From DATAEK01 sp036258055 (lineage in GTDB: Bacteria; Acidobacteriota; Vicinamibacteria; Vicinamibacterales; 2-12-FULL-66-21): DNA of 12,622 nucleotides. The stretch is taken from positions 1-12,622 of the forward strand of contig DATAEK010000146.1 in the NCBI GenBank assembly GCA_036258055.1, given 5' to 3'. A program made the translations under genes and the position numbers. Each line of letters opens with the position of its first letter. Within the stretch, counting starts at the first letter, position 1. The notes under the pieces were generated by a model, which did no database searches, was not told the DNA's origin, and saw only the letters and a program-made list of their open reading frames with translations. This document shows, in pieces, positions 1-6,575 of the stretch.

Positions 1-1325
1 TGACCTCGTGCCTCGCCGGTGACGCGATTCTCGTCGAACACCACCTCCCCACGGAGGATGGTCGTGATGACCCGGCCCCGGAGAGACATCCCGGCGTAGG
101 GCGTCGTGGGATGACGATGGTAGAGCCGGAATGGATCGACGATGAGCTCGGCGTCGGGATCGAAAAGCACCAGATCCGCGTCGCATCCGGGCGCAATCGA
201 TCCCTTCGATCGTCCGAGCCCGGCGAGTCGCGCCGGCGCTTCGCAGAGCCAACGCCCCAGTCGCTCGATGGGCAGCCTCCGCGAGAGCGCTCCGCTCCAA
301 ACCGCCGAGAGGCCAATCTGCAGCGAGGCGATGCCACCCCACGCCTGCAACAGGTCACCGTCATCGAGATGCTTCAGTGCCGGCGGTGCGGGCGAGTGAT
401 CCGTGGCGACGAGATCGATCGAGCCATTCTCGAGCGCGCTCCACAAGCCTTCCCGGTCCGCGCGCCCGCGAATCGGCGGCGCACATTTGAACGCTGGCGC
501 GCCGTCCGGTATCTCCTCAGCCGCGAACGTGAGGTAGTGCGGGCATGTCTCGACGGTCGCGGCGACACCCGCGGCCCGAGCCGCGGCGATCGCGGCCGCG
601 GCCGCAGCCGATGCGAGGTGGACAACATGGACGCGTGCACCGTATTCGCGGGCGAGGCGTAACAGGAGATCAATGGCCGCATGTTCGCAGACCGGCGGCC
701 GGCTCTCGAGCCAGACCGCGTACGAACGTGGATCCGCGGTCGGTTCGGGCTCGCGCAGCATCGCCGGGAGCTCGGCGTGCGCGAGCAGCGGCAACTTCAA
801 CTTGGCGAGGACCGGTACCGCCGCGCGCAAGTCTGCCTCGGTGACGTGCTGGAACTCGTCAACGCCTGATGGACAGAGAAAACACTTGTATCCGAGCACT
901 CCGGCTTGCGCGAGCGGCTCGAGATCCGGGACGTTACCCGGAACGACGCCTCCCCAGAAGCCGACATCGACGTGACATTGGCCGGCGGCCGCGGCCCGTT
1001 TGCGATCCAGGGCATCGACCGTGGTCGTGGACGGGATGCTGTTGAGCGGCATGTCGACGAGCGTCGTGACGCCGCCGGCCGCCGCCGCGCGCGTCGCGTG
1101 GGCGAAGCCTTCCCATTCCGTCCGGCCTGGCTCGTTGATGTGGACATGCGTATCGACGAGACCAGGCATCACGACCCGCTCGCGCGCGTCGATCTCGCGC
1201 ACGCCGGCGGGCCGATCGCGATGGCCGCCGATCGACGCGATGCGGCCGTCGCGAATGCGGATCGATGCCGGCCGGACGCCATCGGGCAGCATCACGCGCT
1301 CGCCCCGAACGAGCAGCTCGGTCAT
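1..1325 (-). CDS. allB: Allantoinase (3' end cut by window edge)
   Basis: The protein is a cyclic amidohydrolase that opens the hydantoin ring of allantoin to give allantoate in the cytosol. The minus-strand frame from the ATG at 1325 stays open for 441 codons to the edge. The family is about 450 residues long, so only a few residues are missing. The binuclear metal site is readable: DTHVHINEPGRTEWEG at about residues 58-73 (His60, His62), the carboxylated-lysine candidate Lys147 in GYKCFLCPSG, His183 in LLAHAE, His236 in VVHLAS and Asp309 in ATDHSP. The HINEPGRTEWEGF signature separates allantoinase from dihydroorotase and hydantoinase. The gene lies 129 nt downstream of urate oxidase on the same strand and may be co-transcribed, but a degenerate repeat lies between them. 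No strong Shine-Dalgarno precedes the ATG; the start rests on the usual N-terminal beta strand (LLVRGERVMLPDG). Confidence 0.95.
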   Translation of the reverse strand, partial: MTELLVRGERVMLPDGVRPASIRIRDGRIASIGGHRDRPAGVREIDARERVVMPGLVDTHVHINEPGRTEWEGFAHATRAAAAGGVTTLVDMPLNSIPSTTTVDALDRKRAAAAGQCHVDVGFWGGVVPGNVPDLEPLAQAGVLGYKCFLCPSGVDEFQHVTEADLRAAVPVLAKLKLPLLAHAELPAMLREPEPTADPRSYAVWLESRPPVCEHAAIDLLLRLAREYGARVHVVHLASAAAAAAIAAARAAGVAATVETCPHYLTFAAEEIPDGAPAFKCAPPIRGRADREGLWSALENGSIDLVATDHSPAPPALKHLDDGDLLQAWGGIASLQIGLSAVWSGALSRRLPIERLGRWLCEAPARLAGLGRSKGSIAPGCDADLVLFDPDAELIVDPFRLYHRHPTTPYAGMSLRGRVITTILRGEVVFDENRVTGEARG

Positions 1326-1388
1326 ACCGTCGCTATCAGTCCGTCAACGCACGGCGTCGAGTAGCGATCACGGATATCCGCGGCTTCA

Positions 1389-1444
1389 CATCGTCCATCG
1401 CCCTTGCTCATCTGCCATCCCATTTGCCATAGCCCCTTTACCAT
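1389..1444. repeat. Degenerate ATGG-type short repeat between allantoinase and urate oxidase
   Basis: Read on the minus strand, this stretch has seven ATG-containing units at irregular 5- to 14-nt spacing. Examples are ATGGTAAAGG, ATGGCAAATGGG, ATGGCAGATG, CGATGG and ACGATG. It is poorer in GC than the flanks and codes for nothing I recognise. It lies just beyond the urate oxidase stop (1455-1457). It resembles dispersed intergenic mini-repeats rather than a regulatory site. The rest of the gap, 1326-1388, shows no gene or clear promoter. Confidence 0.5.
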
Positions 1445-1454
1445 TTCTCAGCTC

Positions 1455-2288
1455 TCAGCGAACGAGCGTCGCTTCGATGAGACCGAAGGGTTCGTCGGTC
1501 GCCACGAAGATCTCGTTGCGGTTCTCGAGACCGAAGCGCGTGAGGTCGACGGGCAAGTGATGCTTGTTGGGCATGACGAGCCTGATGGCAGTGACGTCGG
1601 CGGCGCTGTCGAGGACCGCCTGGCCCATCGCGTACATCGTGTGCTGGACCGACTGGCTGTCGTGCTCCGCGAACGCTTCGAGCAGCGCACGGCGGACCGC
1701 CTGCCAGCTCGGACCGAAGTCCAGGTCGTGATTGCGATACTTCCAGGTCGCGGTCAACGACGTCGCCAGAATCCGATCGTGGGTCTCCGGCAGCGTCGTG
1801 AACTCGTCGCGCAGAAACCCCGTGAACGCCGATTTCGAGGACTTCAAGATCAACAGGTGCTTCACACCGGCGCCGATCGTCTGCCGCTCGCGGTCGCTCT
1901 GAACGGTTGCGGTTCGGACCTCGGGTCCCGTTCGCAGGAAGGCCTGGCCGTGGGCGCGGCCCCCGATAGGAATCCGCCCCCACGGCTGCTCCGTCAGGTC
2001 GATCCGCACGCGACGCAGCCGCGGATTGCGCTCGATGAACCGGCGCGCGAGGGCAAGCCCGAACGCTTCGACGTCACGCACCGGCTGCTGGGCAGCCATC
2101 GCGTAGACGGTGTTCTTCATCGTGTCGGTCGGCAGCACGGCCGAGTTGTCGCCGTCAGTGTAGGATTCCTCGTAATCGCCTTTGAAGCGGATGGCGACGG
2201 TGAGGTCCCGCAGGTCGTGACGATCGCCTTGGCGGGACAGGGCCACGAGCCTTACCCGGGATTTGCCGTACGCGGAATCAGCGAGCAT
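1455..2288 (-). CDS. uox: Urate oxidase (uricase), cofactor-free
   Basis: The enzyme oxidises urate with O2 to 5-hydroxyisourate and H2O2 without a metal or organic cofactor. The 277-residue protein has the usual single-chain length, with two tandem T-fold halves. Expected active-site positions are present: YGK near the N-terminus (Lys9), TDTMKNT at 54-60 (Thr54/Asp55), AFTGFLRDE with Phe155, HDRIL with Arg172, SVQHTMY with Gln216, and MPNKHHLPVDL with Asn241/His243. The NRNEIFVATDEPFG block near the C-terminus is also typical. There is no peroxisomal SKL tail, as expected in a bacterium, and no fused OHCU decarboxylase domain as in Bacillus PucL. The start at 2288 is supported by a GGAG six bases upstream and by the conserved YGK close behind it. 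The gene diverges from allantoicase, and the two 5' ends nearly touch. Confidence 0.97.
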   Translation of the reverse strand: MLADSAYGKSRVRLVALSRQGDRHDLRDLTVAIRFKGDYEESYTDGDNSAVLPTDTMKNTVYAMAAQQPVRDVEAFGLALARRFIERNPRLRRVRIDLTEQPWGRIPIGGRAHGQAFLRTGPEVRTATVQSDRERQTIGAGVKHLLILKSSKSAFTGFLRDEFTTLPETHDRILATSLTATWKYRNHDLDFGPSWQAVRRALLEAFAEHDSQSVQHTMYAMGQAVLDSAADVTAIRLVMPNKHHLPVDLTRFGLENRNEIFVATDEPFGLIEATLVR

Positions 2289-2294
2289 GACGAT

Positions 2295-2298
2295 CTCC
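2295..2298 (-). promoter_or_regulatory. Shine-Dalgarno of urate oxidase
   Basis: Read on the minus strand the sequence is GGAG, then six bases, then the ATG. This fixes the uricase start at 2288. The site lies inside the stretch that would code for the allantoicase N-terminus if that gene began at 2287, so at most one of the two strands can be optimised here. Confidence 0.6.
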
Positions 2299-2302
2299 GA
2301 CG

Positions 2303-2308
2303 AAAGGA
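2303..2308 (+). promoter_or_regulatory. Possible Shine-Dalgarno for the allantoicase GTG start
   Basis: AAAGGA lies 11 bases before the in-frame GTG at 2320. The spacing is slightly long but acceptable. The in-frame ATGs at 2263 and 2287 have no comparable site, so this favours the GTG. Confidence 0.4.
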
Positions 2309-2319
2309 CGGGCGTAACA

Positions 2320-3336
2320 GTGGGCGCCGATCATAGCACCGCATCTTTCACCGGCCTGGCCGACCTCGCCTCGTCTCGCGTCGGCGGACGCGCGATTGCC
2401 ACCAATGACGAATTCTTCGCGCCGAAGTCGAACCTGCTCAAATCCGAACCGGCGATCTTCGTTCCCGGCAAGTTCACGTCGCGGGGCAAGTGGATGGACG
2501 GCTGGGAGTCGCGCCGCCGCCGCACGCCCGGACACGACTGGTGTATCGTCGCGCTCGGCATGCGCGGAGTGGTCCGCGGCGTCAACGTGGACACCCATCA
2601 TTTCACCGGCAACTTTCCTTCACACTGCTCGATCGAGGCGATCGACAGCGCGAAGCCGCTCCCGAGGTCGGTGCAGCAGGCCGAGGGCTCACCATGGACG
2701 CTCCTCCTGCCCAAGGCCGGGCTCACCGGCAATTCGGACAATTTCTTCGCCGTCGACAACGACCAGCCCTGGACGCATGTCCGGCTGAACATCTTTCCGG
2801 ATGGCGGCGTTGCGCGGCTGCGCGTGTTCGGCGAGGTCTCCGTCGACTGGCGCCGGGTCGCTCCGCGCGGACGCGCGGCGGATCTGGCGTCGATCAAGAA
2901 CGGCGGGCTCGTGCTCGGCGCGAGCGACATGCACTTCGGCGCGCGTGACAACATGATCATGCCCGGCCGGGCGAAGAACATGGGGGACGGCTGGGAGACG
3001 CGCCGGCGGCGCGGACCGGGTCATGACTGGGCCATCGTCCGGCTGGGTGCACCCGGAACGATCTCCCGGCTCGAGATCGACACCAATCACTTCAAGGGCA
3101 ACTATCCTGAGAGTGCGTCGGTCGAAGGCTGCCTCGCGCCCGGTGCGTCGCTCGATTCACTGACGTCAGCGCAGTGGACCGAGATCCTGCCGCGCATCAA
3201 GCTTCGTCCGCACCATCGCCACCGGCTCGAGAAGGAGCTGCACCGTGCCGGCCCGGTCTCGCACGTCCGGCTCAACATCTTTCCGGACGGCGGCATCAGC
3301 CGGCTGCGCGTGTATGGAACTCTGGCGCAGGATTGA
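2320..3336 (+). CDS. alc: Allantoicase
   Basis: The enzyme hydrolyses allantoate to (S)-ureidoglycolate and urea, the step after allantoinase. From the GTG at 2320 the product is 338 residues, normal for the family. It shows the family's two homologous jelly-roll halves. The first has KWMDGWESRRRR, GHDWCIVALG, DTHHFTGNFP and HVRLNIFPDGG; the second repeats them as GDGWETRRRR, GHDWAIVRLG, DTNHFKGNYP and HVRLNIFPDGG. The N-terminal block (LADLASSRVGGRA, ATNDEFFAPKSNLL) is also diagnostic. In-frame ATGs at 2263 and 2287 would give longer proteins. The first overlaps the divergent uricase by 26 nt, and the second shares CATG with the uricase start. I prefer the GTG because conserved sequence begins only at about 2347 and AAAGGA precedes it. 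The stop overlaps the OHCU decarboxylase start by 23 nt. Confidence 0.94.
   Translation: MGADHSTASFTGLADLASSRVGGRAIATNDEFFAPKSNLLKSEPAIFVPGKFTSRGKWMDGWESRRRRTPGHDWCIVALGMRGVVRGVNVDTHHFTGNFPSHCSIEAIDSAKPLPRSVQQAEGSPWTLLLPKAGLTGNSDNFFAVDNDQPWTHVRLNIFPDGGVARLRVFGEVSVDWRRVAPRGRAADLASIKNGGLVLGASDMHFGARDNMIMPGRAKNMGDGWETRRRRGPGHDWAIVRLGAPGTISRLEIDTNHFKGNYPESASVEGCLAPGASLDSLTSAQWTEILPRIKLRPHHRHRLEKELHRAGPVSHVRLNIFPDGGISRLRVYGTLAQD
2330..2335 (-). promoter_or_regulatory. Possible -10 box for urate oxidase
   Basis: Read on the minus strand the hexamer is TATGAT (5 of 6 to the sigma-70 consensus), about 42 bases before the uricase ATG. No convincing -35 box lies 16-18 bases further upstream. The hexamer sits within the first codons of allantoicase. 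If real, the uricase promoter is embedded in the divergent coding sequence. Confidence 0.22.
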
Positions 3337-3814
3337 TCTCGAATCCGATGACGAGGCGCGTCGTCTGCTGCAGCGCGCCTGCGGCTCGACGCGATGGGTG
3401 AACCGGATGCTCGCGCGGCGCCCCTTCGGCGGAGCGCAGGCGCTGCTCGCTGCCGCGCGCGACGAATGGTTCGTCTTGTCCAAGGCTGACTGGCTGGAAG
3501 CGTTCAGCCACCACCCGAAGATCGGCGACACGGACTCGCTGCGCCAACGGTTCGCGGCCACGCACGATTTATCCGGGCGTGAACAAGCCGGTGTCAGCGG
3601 AGCTTCAGAGGAAACGCTCGCGAGGCTCGCCGACAGCAACCGCAGATACCACGAGCGCTTCGGGTACATCTTCATCGTGTGCGCAACCGGCCTGAGCGCG
3701 GAGGAGATGCTGGCACGGCTGGAGTCGAGAATCGATAACGATCCGGATCAGGAGATCCGGATCGCGGCGGAGGAGCAGGCGAAGATTACGGCCATCCGGT
3801 TGGGGGGAGCGTGA
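3314..3814 (+). CDS. uraD: OHCU decarboxylase (2-oxo-4-hydroxy-4-carboxy-5-ureidoimidazoline decarboxylase)
   Basis: The enzyme stereospecifically decarboxylates OHCU, the product of HIU hydrolase, to (S)-allantoin. The 166-residue all-helical protein has the family length. It carries the active-site motif HHPKIGD (residues 66-72; His67 the catalytic candidate), a Glu-Gln pair at 90-91, and the C-terminal block RRYHERFGYIFIVCATG followed by the acidic/Ile-rich tail. The ATG at 3314 overlaps the end of allantoicase by 23 nt in another frame, which suggests one mRNA and translational coupling. I see no good Shine-Dalgarno. The frame is open back to an ATG at 3245, but that would code unrelated sequence inside allantoicase. 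HIU hydrolase, the enzyme between urate oxidase and this one, is not in the window. Confidence 0.93.
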   Translation: MELWRRIDLESDDEARRLLQRACGSTRWVNRMLARRPFGGAQALLAAARDEWFVLSKADWLEAFSHHPKIGDTDSLRQRFAATHDLSGREQAGVSGASEETLARLADSNRRYHERFGYIFIVCATGLSAEEMLARLESRIDNDPDQEIRIAAEEQAKITAIRLGGA

Positions 3815-3835
3815 TTGTCGGTCGATCGGGAGGGA

Positions 3836-3877
3836 ACGGAGATCGCGGAGATCTTCCGCGCTCTCCGCCTCCTCCGT
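3836..3877. terminator. Interrupted hairpin between convergent genes
   Basis: ACGGAG (3836-3841) and GCGGAGA (3845-3851) pair with TCTCCGC (3862-3868) and CTCCGT (3872-3877), leaving a 10-base loop and a 3x3 internal loop. The structure fills the 64-nt gap between the OHCU decarboxylase stop (3812-3814) and the Mo-subunit stop (3879-3881), which face each other. It could end transcription from both sides, but there is no T-run on either strand. A dispersed palindromic repeat of the genome is an equally good explanation. Confidence 0.45.
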
Positions 3878-3878
3878 C

Positions 3879-6062
3879 TCACAAGAGTCGTACCGGCAAC
3901 TCGGTCGCCACACGACCGAACGCGCGGACGGCGCTGCCGATCGCCGGCGCGACGCAGACGATCGGCGTCTCTCCGGCGCCGGCGGACGGGATGTCCTTGC
4001 GATCGAGCAGGACGACGTCGATCGGCGGGACGTCCTTGAAGCGGGGGACCCGATACTGCTCCATCGTCCCGTTCGTGATCGCGCCGTTGGCGAAGTCGAC
4101 CGCTTCGAAGAGCGCGCCCCCGAGGCCTTGAACCACGGCGCCTTCGACCTGGTTCTGCAGTCCATCAGGGTTCACGATCGCCCCGCATTCGAACACCACG
4201 ACCAGGCGCTCGACCTTGAAGCCATTCGGCGCCTTCGACACTTCGGCCGCGGTGGCCACGTAGCTGCCTTTCTCGGTGCCGCACGCGATACCTATCGCGC
4301 GGCCGGTCGTAGACGGCTTCGGCCAGCCTGATTTTTGTGCCGCAGCCGTCAGCACGGCCCGCATGCGCTCGTCTTTCAGGTGGCGCAGCCTGAACTCCAC
4401 GGCGTCGACGCTCAGCCCGCGCGCGATCTCGTCCATGTGCATCTCGCGCACGTAGTGATTGGCGGTCGCCGCGAGGCCACGGTACGAACCCTGCCTCAAC
4501 GGTGAGTCACTCGGGTGGAACGCAATGCGCTGGTTCGGGATCTCGTACGCCGTGCGAATGCCGGATGCGCCGGAATTCCAGTTGTCGAACTCCCACGCAA
4601 CGATTCGGCCATTCCCATCCAGGGCTGCCTTGACATCGATGACGCCGGCGGGACGGAAGTAGCCGAACGAGAATTCCTCGGCGCGCGTCCACACGACCTT
4701 CACCGGCTTGCCCGCCGCTTTTGCGAGACGGGCGGCTTCGATCGCATGCTCGCCCGTGTGCTTCCCGCCGTAGGCGGAACCCATGTCCGGCGTGATGACC
4801 CGGACGCGATTCTCCGGAATGCGGAACGCTTCGGCGAGCTCGCTCCGCACCCCAAACGGACGCTGCGTGCCGCACCAGACCGTCAGCTTGCCGTCCGCCC
4901 ATTCCGCGACGGCGGATCGCGGCTCGAGCGGCACGTGTGCGATGTACGGGATTCGATAGCTGGCGTCGAAGGTCTTCGTGGACGAGGACCGGGCCTGCGC
5001 AACGTCGCCGATCACCGTGGGTGCGTTCCGCCCGCCCGTCTGCTCGGTCTTCTTCAGATGATCGTAGATAGTGGTCGACGATGGTTGATCTGTGGGTAAC
5101 CGCCATTGCGCGCGCATGACGGAGGCAGCCTTGCGCGCAGCGCGCTCGGTGGGCGCCACGATGCCGAGCAAATCGCCATCACGAACGACCACGACGTCGG
5201 GAATCAGGCGCGCGGCGCTGTCGTCGGCAGAGACGAGGGTCCCGCCGTACCCATCAGGACGAATCACCCGCCCGTACAACATCGAAGGGCGGACGACGTC
5301 CGGTGCGTACTGGTGACGCCCGGTGACGAATTCACGCCCGTCCACTTTCTTCGGCGCTGTGCCTCGCACCGTCCACTGCGTTGCCGGCGTCAGCGCTGGC
5401 TCGGCGGCGACGGTACCGGTCAGTTTCTGACCCTGCGTCAGCTCGCCGTATCTGACGGCGCGGTTTCCCGCGCCGCTGACTTGACCGTCCTTCGCCGTCA
5501 GCGTTTGCCGATCGACCTGGAGTCGGGCGGCCGCCTGATCGATCAGCATCTCGCGCGCGCTGGCCGCCGCCCGGGCCAGGACCGGCGCCATCCTCGGTGT
5601 GGTCTGCGATCCGAATGTGCCGGCGTCGTACGGTGTGAGATCGGTGTCGGCCGTGACCATCGTCACCGCCGCGAGCGGCACACGCAGTTCGTCCGCGACG
5701 GTCTGCGCCAGCGACGTGCGGATGTTCTGTCCGATCTCGACCTTGCCCGTGTAGGCGGTGACGTGTCCCTTCTCGTCGATGTGCAGCCACGCCGAGAGGT
5801 CGCGCGGCGCCGCGTCACGCCCCTGGCCACGGCCGGACTCCTGCGCCAGCGCCGGCGTGTTCGCGATCACGACGAGGCCCGCGCCCATCACGCCGAAGAT
5901 GCGCATGAAATCGCGGCGTTCGAGCTCGAACCGGTACGCCAGGGGCTCGGACAGCTCGTACCGCTCGACTTCGATCTCGTCAGGCCGCTGTCCGCTGTCC
6001 GCGGTCCGCTGGTTGCCGTCACTGTGGCATCCGGGTTTAGCCGGACTGTGCATCCCGCTCAT
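3879..6062 (-). CDS. Molybdopterin-binding subunit of a xanthine/isoquinoline-type dehydrogenase, Tat-exported
   Basis: This is the large catalytic subunit of a Mo-hydroxylase that inserts water-derived oxygen next to a ring nitrogen or oxidises an aldehyde. It has 727 residues from the ATG at 6062. A Tat-like signal (ELERRDFMRIFGVMGAGLVV, Arg49-Arg50, ending ALAQ at about 74) points to the periplasm. The Mo-binding region has TQRPFGVRSE (399-408), PDMGSAYGGK (425-434), GSYRGL (525-530), MHMDE (541-545) and the catalytic-Glu block GAGETPIVCVAPAIGSAV (Glu698). This block, and GSAYGGK in place of GGGFGGK, resemble IorB-like proteins more than classical xanthine dehydrogenase. No CxxCH haem motif is present. 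The ATG overlaps the stop of the [2Fe-2S] gene (ATGA), which fixes the start; the frame upstream of it is just the other frame of that gene. Residues 5-29 are encoded by repeat DNA. The substrate is unknown. Confidence 0.9.
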   Translation of the reverse strand: MSGMHSPAKPGCHSDGNQRTADSGQRPDEIEVERYELSEPLAYRFELERRDFMRIFGVMGAGLVVIANTPALAQESGRGQGRDAAPRDLSAWLHIDEKGHVTAYTGKVEIGQNIRTSLAQTVADELRVPLAAVTMVTADTDLTPYDAGTFGSQTTPRMAPVLARAAASAREMLIDQAAARLQVDRQTLTAKDGQVSGAGNRAVRYGELTQGQKLTGTVAAEPALTPATQWTVRGTAPKKVDGREFVTGRHQYAPDVVRPSMLYGRVIRPDGYGGTLVSADDSAARLIPDVVVVRDGDLLGIVAPTERAARKAASVMRAQWRLPTDQPSSTTIYDHLKKTEQTGGRNAPTVIGDVAQARSSSTKTFDASYRIPYIAHVPLEPRSAVAEWADGKLTVWCGTQRPFGVRSELAEAFRIPENRVRVITPDMGSAYGGKHTGEHAIEAARLAKAAGKPVKVVWTRAEEFSFGYFRPAGVIDVKAALDGNGRIVAWEFDNWNSGASGIRTAYEIPNQRIAFHPSDSPLRQGSYRGLAATANHYVREMHMDEIARGLSVDAVEFRLRHLKDERMRAVLTAAAQKSGWPKPSTTGRAIGIACGTEKGSYVATAAEVSKAPNGFKVERLVVVFECGAIVNPDGLQNQVEGAVVQGLGGALFEAVDFANGAITNGTMEQYRVPRFKDVPPIDVVLLDRKDIPSAGAGETPIVCVAPAIGSAVRAFGRVATELPVRLL
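5985..6047. repeat. Repeat block inside the Mo-subunit coding sequence: CCGCTGT heptamers plus a VASGFSRT element
   Basis: Four tandem heptamers (CCGCTGT, CCGCTGT, CCGCGGT, CCGCTGG) occupy 5985-6012. They are followed after 11 bases by a 24-base element (6024-6047) that reads V-A-S-G-F-S-R-T on the plus strand and contains the interrupted repeat CCGG-GTTTAG-CCGG. I remember this peptide from spurious proteins in Acidobacteriota, but could not search. On the minus strand the block codes for roughly residues 5-29 of the Mo subunit, ahead of the first family-like residues (EIEVERYELSE). Confidence 0.6.
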
Positions 6063-6550
6063 CGCCGCACCCCCGCGCTGCTTGTCGACTTCATCCGCTC
6101 GGCCGCCAGCTTGATCGCGCGAACGATGCGCGGGTAGGTGCCGCAGCGGCAGACGCTGCGATCCATGACGCGCGCGATGTCCTGCTCGGACGGATTGGGG
6201 TTGGTACGAAGCAGACCGACGGTGGCCATCACCATGCCCGACGTGCAGTAGCCGCACTGGAAGGCTTCGGCTTCGAGAAACGCTTCCTGCACCGGATGCA
6301 GTTGATCGCCGTTGGCGAGCGCCTCGATCGTCGTCACCGGCTTGTCGGCAACGGCCGCGAGCCGCGTCACGCACGATCGCGCGACCTGGTTGTCGACGAG
6401 GACCGTGCAGGCGCCGCAGTAGCCTTCACCGCAGCCGAACTTGGATCCCGTCAGCCCGAGCTCGTAGCGGAGGACGGAGAGCAGGATGTCGCCCGGCTCC
6501 CCCTCAACCTGATGCGTGCGCCCGTTGATGCGAAGCGTGTAGAAGGGCAT
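6059..6550 (-). CDS. [2Fe-2S] small subunit of the Mo-hydroxylase
   Basis: This is the electron-transfer subunit, passing electrons from the Mo centre to an outside acceptor. The 163 residues hold two domains. A plant-ferredoxin-like N-terminal domain carries CGEGYCGAC plus a distal Cys (Cys40, Cys45, Cys48, Cys60). A four-helix C-terminal domain carries CGYC and CRC (Cys99, Cys102, Cys134, Cys136) in the context SVCRCGTYPRI, which is typical of IorA-like subunits. Length and Cys spacing are normal. There is no signal peptide, so export would rely on folding with the Tat-bearing large subunit, as known for related enzymes. The stop overlaps the next ATG by 4 nt. No FAD subunit gene lies on either side, so the acceptor is probably a cytochrome or quinone-linked protein encoded elsewhere. 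No clear Shine-Dalgarno precedes the ATG; AGTC repeats begin about 25 bases upstream. Confidence 0.93.
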   Translation of the reverse strand: MPFYTLRINGRTHQVEGEPGDILLSVLRYELGLTGSKFGCGEGYCGACTVLVDNQVARSCVTRLAAVADKPVTTIEALANGDQLHPVQEAFLEAEAFQCGYCTSGMVMATVGLLRTNPNPSEQDIARVMDRSVCRCGTYPRIVRAIKLAAERMKSTSSAGVRR

Positions 6551-6575
6551 AAGACATTCTGCTGCAAAAGCGATG

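Noticed and set aside
111..1364. Plus-strand frames opposite allantoinase.
   Set aside because: The opposite strand carries a full allantoinase with all metal ligands; the plus frames are mutually overlapping and have no motif.
1404..2336. Open plus-strand frame of 310 codons opposite urate oxidase.
   Set aside because: It is antisense to a clear uricase, has no recognisable motif, and shows the Arg/Asp/Val-rich composition typical of shadow frames in GC-rich DNA.
3245..3313. N-terminal extension of OHCU decarboxylase to the ATG at 3245.
   Set aside because: It would add 23 Ser/Arg-rich residues read from inside the conserved end of allantoicase; the family-length protein starts at 3314.
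6063..6374. Upstream extension of the Mo-subunit frame to an ATG at 6374.
   Set aside because: It translates the [2Fe-2S] gene in the wrong frame, giving Arg-rich sequence with no family resemblance. The ATGA overlap at 6059-6062 gives a natural start.
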